A DNA stretch of 64,000 bases from Pseudomonadota bacterium. GTDB lineage: Bacteria; Pseudomonadota; Gammaproteobacteria; Burkholderiales; Rhodocyclaceae. Position 1 is the first letter of the stretch, and every line of letters begins with the position of its first letter. The DNA lies in assembly GCA_018241685.1 (NCBI GenBank), contig JAFEDJ010000067.1:248001-312000 (forward strand), given 5' to 3'. A program made the position numbers and the translations under genes. Positions 61,277 to 64,000 of this stretch are shown here, piece by piece. The notes under the pieces are model-generated. The model made no database searches. It worked only from the letters and a program-made list of their open reading frames with translations, and had not been told where the DNA came from.

Positions 61277-61933
61277 TCAATAGCTGGCGCAGACGGTGTA
61301 CAGGGTTGCGTCGACGAGGGCATCGGCTGCGATGGCTGCGCCGCTGCTGGCGCCATCGCTCAGTAGCCTGACCGATCCACTGTCGGGGCGACCGTCGTCC
61401 AGCGCAATGTCGATCTGACGTCCAAAGCTGCCAGACAGCCTGTCCTGGCAGACGAAGAAGCTCCCGTTCCAGCCAGCGATCGGACTGGTGCCGGTAACTC
61501 CGATTCGGCCACCGACGGCGTTGCGAGGCAGCCAGTCCTGCAGGACTACGCCTTCGGAGCCCGGATTGCGGCCATCTCCACTTGCGAAATTGGCGAGCCG
61601 GATGTGTTGCCAGAACAACACGCTTTCGTCGGTGGGTGTCACGGAATTCCAGAACCCCTCGAGGCGTCCGTTGCCGGGGGTCCCCCCTGTGCTGGCGGCG
61701 ATTGCACCCGCGAGACGGGTCGCTACGTTTGCATCATCGCCGGGCAGTGAGCGGAAGCGGTCCTGGTAGCCGAAGGCATAGGTCGAGGTTGTGCGGAAAT
61801 CGTTCATCACGTTCTTCACCTTCGCGCCGTTGATGAGTTCTTGTCCTTTCAGAATGCCGCCCAGCAAGAGTCCGATGATGACCAGGACTACCGCGATTTC
61901 GACGAGGGTGAAGCCGTATTGTCGCTTGTTCAT
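61277..61933 (-). CDS. Type IV pilin-like protein 1
   Basis: Protein of 218 aa with a prepilin cleavage site (QYG/FTLVEIAVVLVIIGLLLG, Glu at +5) and hydrophobic helix. The globular part contains the family segment FGYQDRFRSLPGDD and a pair of C-terminal cysteines (FFVCQDRL, TVCASY). It would be cut by a PilD-type peptidase and could join a type IV or type II secretion pseudopilus. Last gene of the operon; a structured leader lies before it. Confidence 0.85.
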   Translation of the reverse strand: MNKRQYGFTLVEIAVVLVIIGLLLGGILKGQELINGAKVKNVMNDFRTTSTYAFGYQDRFRSLPGDDANVATRLAGAIAASTGGTPGNGRLEGFWNSVTPTDESVLFWQHIRLANFASGDGRNPGSEGVVLQDWLPRNAVGGRIGVTGTSPIAGWNGSFFVCQDRLSGSFGRQIDIALDDGRPDSGSVRLLSDGASSGAAIAADALVDATLYTVCASY

Positions 61934-61951
61934 GAGTGTGCCTCTGGTTGA

Positions 61952-61982
61952 CCGGAGACTTCAGTCAGGCTCCGGCTGAAGT
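61952..61982 (-). promoter_or_regulatory. Two mutually exclusive leader hairpins before pilin-like gene 1
   Basis: A 6-bp repeat (61952-61957 and 61970-61975, CCGGAG/CTCCGG) is interleaved with a 7-bp repeat (61958-61964 and 61976-61982, ACTTCAG/CTGAAGT). The arms alternate without linkers, so only one stem can form at a time. The near stem ends 18 bases before ATG 61933, near the SD (AGAGG). This would allow a translational or transcriptional switch. Confidence 0.5.
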
Positions 61983-62042
61983 GATATGGAAATCCCATGG
62001 TAATCTATTTGTCATTTTTTGGTGGGTCTTCCAGCACATGTT

Positions 62043-62756
62043 TCAGGGGAAATTTCCACTACTGATCAGGCGGTTGGCGATGAGATTGGGCGATAGCCAG
62101 GTGACTCGATCGTCGAAGGCCCCGCCAGCTGCCGCGGCGTTTTCAGACAGGCCACGGCTGTAGAACTGGCGGCTGTTCAGCATGGTATTGATGGCTTCGT
62201 CCGAGCCGCTGGCGGGGAGTGGGAAGGTCTGGCCGTCACTGGTGGTGGCGCCCAGTCCGTTGGCTCCGTGCGACAGGATCATGACCGGTGTCCGACCGCC
62301 TTCGGTGGTCAGCTTGAGCGCTTCGCCATTGCCGTTGCGTGTGAAAATGTCGATATCGCCCTCGTTCAGGGCTGTGATCTTGGTCGTGTAGCTATCGGTC
62401 ACGGCATAGCGAAGGCGTCGTCCCCAGCCGTCGGTGCCGCTGATGCCCAGTGTTGCCCATGGGAGAAGTCCCGTATATGTCTGGCAGACGCCCGCATTGC
62501 GGTTCTCGCTGCCGTCCGTGGTGCTTTTTGCGGGGCACGGAAACGCGCCCTTGCGGATTGCGTGGCCGAGAAGTGCGTCCCGAGCCTCGGCCAAGGCTTC
62601 GTCCGTATTCGCCTCGGCACGGCGGGCAAGGTGTGCCCCGAGGCCGGCGCTCAGCCCGCCGGCCAGCAGGGTCAGAATCAGCATGACCACCGCCATCTCG
62701 ACAAGGGTGAAGCCGCTTGCTTCACGTGGAGGGAAAGGATGGCGTGTGGATGTCAT
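62043..62756 (-). CDS. Type IV pilin-like protein 2
   Basis: Protein of 237 aa with prepilin site ASG/FTLVEMAVVMLILTLLAG. The soluble part holds ARDALLGHAIRKGAFPCPA and GLLPWATLGISGTDGWGRRL, a module also found in the next protein. Cysteine positions suggest a disulfide. Its start overlaps the preceding stop (ATGA), so it is coupled to protein 3. Role in a pilus or secretion machine is inferred. Confidence 0.83.
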   Translation of the reverse strand: MTSTRHPFPPREASGFTLVEMAVVMLILTLLAGGLSAGLGAHLARRAEANTDEALAEARDALLGHAIRKGAFPCPAKSTTDGSENRNAGVCQTYTGLLPWATLGISGTDGWGRRLRYAVTDSYTTKITALNEGDIDIFTRNGNGEALKLTTEGGRTPVMILSHGANGLGATTSDGQTFPLPASGSDEAINTMLNSRQFYSRGLSENAAAAGGAFDDRVTWLSPNLIANRLISSGNFP

Positions 62757-63946
62757 GGCAGGCAGAAGGCGACGTCGCCCGAGTTCGTGTTGTTGCTACC
62801 GGGCGTCAGGGCTATTTGCCTGGGCAATCCATGCAGTTGGCCGGCGGAGAGGGCTGCCAGGGTTGGCGCCTCGAGATACTGGGCGGTCATCTGCTTGTCC
62901 TGCGGGCTGATCCGTTGTTGGGTCGGTGCTTCGCTGCGACGTTCTCCGCTGAACAGCAGGGCGCCGCGGCACGGGCCTTCGGGCGAAGCCAGGCAGGGGC
63001 TGCCGTCGGTACAGCGGCCGTAGCGCATCAGTTCGCCCCAGTTTCCCGCAATGTCGCGGTTGTTGGGGGTGGTACAGGGACCGTTCAGGGTATTGAGGGC
63101 GGGAAGGCTGCCGAGCTGGATGGGGCCAAAAGACTGCGCTGCTAAGGGCGGCGGTAGGTTGGCTCTCTCCAGGCATTCGGCCATGGCTTGCAGGCTGCCT
63201 TGCAGGTGTTGGTCGTAGTCGTTACGTTTTTTCAGCTGATTGAAGATCTCACCGCCGGTCAGGCTGATGATTAAGTCATTGCCTGCCTCCGCATCAGTGC
63301 GTACTTCGACGATGTTGCTGTTTGTGCTACCAAGCACTTCCAGATAATGCTCGAGTTGCGCCATCTGGCCGTCGCCGCAGCGTCCCTGGCCGGCAGTGCG
63401 CTGCTGCTGGGGAAGGGGCAGGCCGGGGGCGAAGACGATCGCTGCCGCGAGGCCTTGCTGGTCGCCGGCCAGCATGATGGGGTGGCCTGCCCGGTCGAGT
63501 AGGCGGAACTGGCCGATGCTGTCCCAGTTCAGGCTGTCGGCCTTGGGGTTGTTCTTGAAGCTGCCGGCAACGGCATACCACAGGCACTCTCCAGTACCAT
63601 CGCGCAAATCGGGAAGATTGAGCGTCCGATAGGGCAGGCGGCCGACGCTGGGTTGGTCTTTGGCTCCACAGGTTTCAGCTGAGCCGTCGCCGTCCAGATC
63701 GGGGCACGGCAGGTAGCCGAAGTCGGCGCTGGGATGGCCGTTGTTGCGGTAGTTGGCGGCGAAGCCGAGCAGCGCGTCTTTGGCCATCGCCAGGACATGA
63801 GTGGTGCGGACTTCCCGTCTTAGATTGCGGGCGGCTAGATCCGCCCCGGTGCCGGTGTGTGCCAGTAGCCAGCCAAGCCCACCCAGCGACAGCAGAAGAA
63901 TCAGGACAGGGAGTATCAGGCCTCGCTGCCGGCGGGAGGGGATCAT
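62753..63946 (-). CDS. Large pilin-like protein 3, atypical N-terminus
   Basis: Protein of 397 aa with one N-terminal helix (LILPVLILLLSLGGLGWLL) after a basic RQRG, resembling GspK/PilX-type minor pilins lacking the +5 Glu. The body carries AKDALLGFAANYRNNG, YLPCPDLDGDGSAETCG and GRLPYRTLNLPDL, parallel to the module in protein 2. The C-terminal half is enlarged and Cys-rich. I recognise no named family. Its start overlaps the stop of the upstream gene (ATGA). Confidence 0.75.
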   Translation of the reverse strand: MIPSRRQRGLILPVLILLLSLGGLGWLLAHTGTGADLAARNLRREVRTTHVLAMAKDALLGFAANYRNNGHPSADFGYLPCPDLDGDGSAETCGAKDQPSVGRLPYRTLNLPDLRDGTGECLWYAVAGSFKNNPKADSLNWDSIGQFRLLDRAGHPIMLAGDQQGLAAAIVFAPGLPLPQQQRTAGQGRCGDGQMAQLEHYLEVLGSTNSNIVEVRTDAEAGNDLIISLTGGEIFNQLKKRNDYDQHLQGSLQAMAECLERANLPPPLAAQSFGPIQLGSLPALNTLNGPCTTPNNRDIAGNWGELMRYGRCTDGSPCLASPEGPCRGALLFSGERRSEAPTQQRISPQDKQMTAQYLEAPTLAALSAGQLHGLPRQIALTPGSNNTNSGDVAFCLP

Positions 63947-64000
63947 GGCCGGGGCGTGAGAGAAGGGCTTCCGACCTGCAGGCGCTGGGTTCGTCCGTCA
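63943..64000 (-). CDS. 3' end of an upstream operon gene (partial)
   Basis: Only the last 18 codons are visible, ending GRTQRLQVGSPSLTPRP and stop. The stop overlaps the ATG of pilin-like protein 3 (ATGA), so the frame is probably real. Such tails occur in pilus or type II secretion accessory proteins, but too little is visible to name it. Confidence 0.5.
   Translation of the reverse strand, partial: DGRTQRLQVGSPSLTPRP

Noticed and set aside
61952..61982. H-type pseudoknot reading of the interleaved stems
   Set aside because: The two connecting loops have zero length, too short to span the stems, so mutually exclusive hairpins are more likely.

Overview
The window reads as a contiguous piece of a GC-rich betaproteobacterial chromosome, most likely from the Rhodocyclales (Azospira/Dechlorosoma-like). 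That placement is inferred from gene content and order, not from a database search. The pointers are the blocks ybeY-corC-lnt, glyQS-gmhB-plsC and rpmB-rpmG-radC-coaBC-dut, a polyhydroxybutyrate (PHB) phasin and oligomer hydrolase, and a large sigma54-type flagellar cluster. I see no tRNA, rRNA, CRISPR array, intact insertion sequence, transposase or prophage gene. Almost everything is dense housekeeping or motility coding sequence.

Layout. Positions 1-2766 hold ybeY (5' cut), corC and lnt, with a small inverted-repeat element between ybeY and corC. Positions 2886-8656 hold a TrpB2-type tryptophan synthase beta chain, a P2-type cation ATPase and a chemoreceptor. Positions 8903-14328 hold glyQ, glyS, gmhB, plsC, a YgjP-like metallopeptidase and gloA. 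Positions 14334-18484 encode a two-gene signalling pair on the minus strand (an HD-GYP response regulator and a hybrid kinase with a degenerate receiver). Positions 18597-30387 are the minus-strand flagellar genes fliFGHIJKLMN and fliOPQR, split by a small plus-strand gene at 21011. Positions 30541-33461 carry the FleS/FleR-type two-component pair and fliE, with a near-perfect sigma54 promoter before fliE. ycgR follows.

Positions 34438-38102 hold phoU, rpiA, a sulfurtransferase, a SpoIIAA-like protein and an EamA permease. Then come aceA, rraA, clpA, clpS and a cold-shock gene with a long leader. Positions 43999-47372 hold rpmG, rpmB, radC, coaBC, dut and a Nudix hydrolase. Positions 47424-56780 form a carbon-storage and TCA-branch region: a lipoprotein 3-hydroxybutyrate oligomer hydrolase, aceK, dimeric icd, monomeric idh and a phasin with a consensus promoter. 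Positions 57042-59201 hold lptA, lptC and kdsD, without the usual kdsC, lptB and rpoN. A KefB-type antiporter follows, and the window ends in a minus-strand operon of pilin-like genes.

How it fits together. The flagellar genes form a sigma54-dependent tier with a probable c-di-GMP brake (YcgR) and a c-di-GMP phosphodiesterase candidate (HD-GYP) on either flank. aceA, aceK, icd and idh together control isocitrate flux; AceK can be expected to switch off only the dimeric Icd. PHB-related genes sit in the same stretch, which would connect acetyl-CoA storage with the glyoxylate branch. The most novel-looking item is the terminal pilin-like operon (61277-64000). Two of its proteins appear to be divergent paralogues, and its last gene has two mutually exclusive hairpins in its leader.
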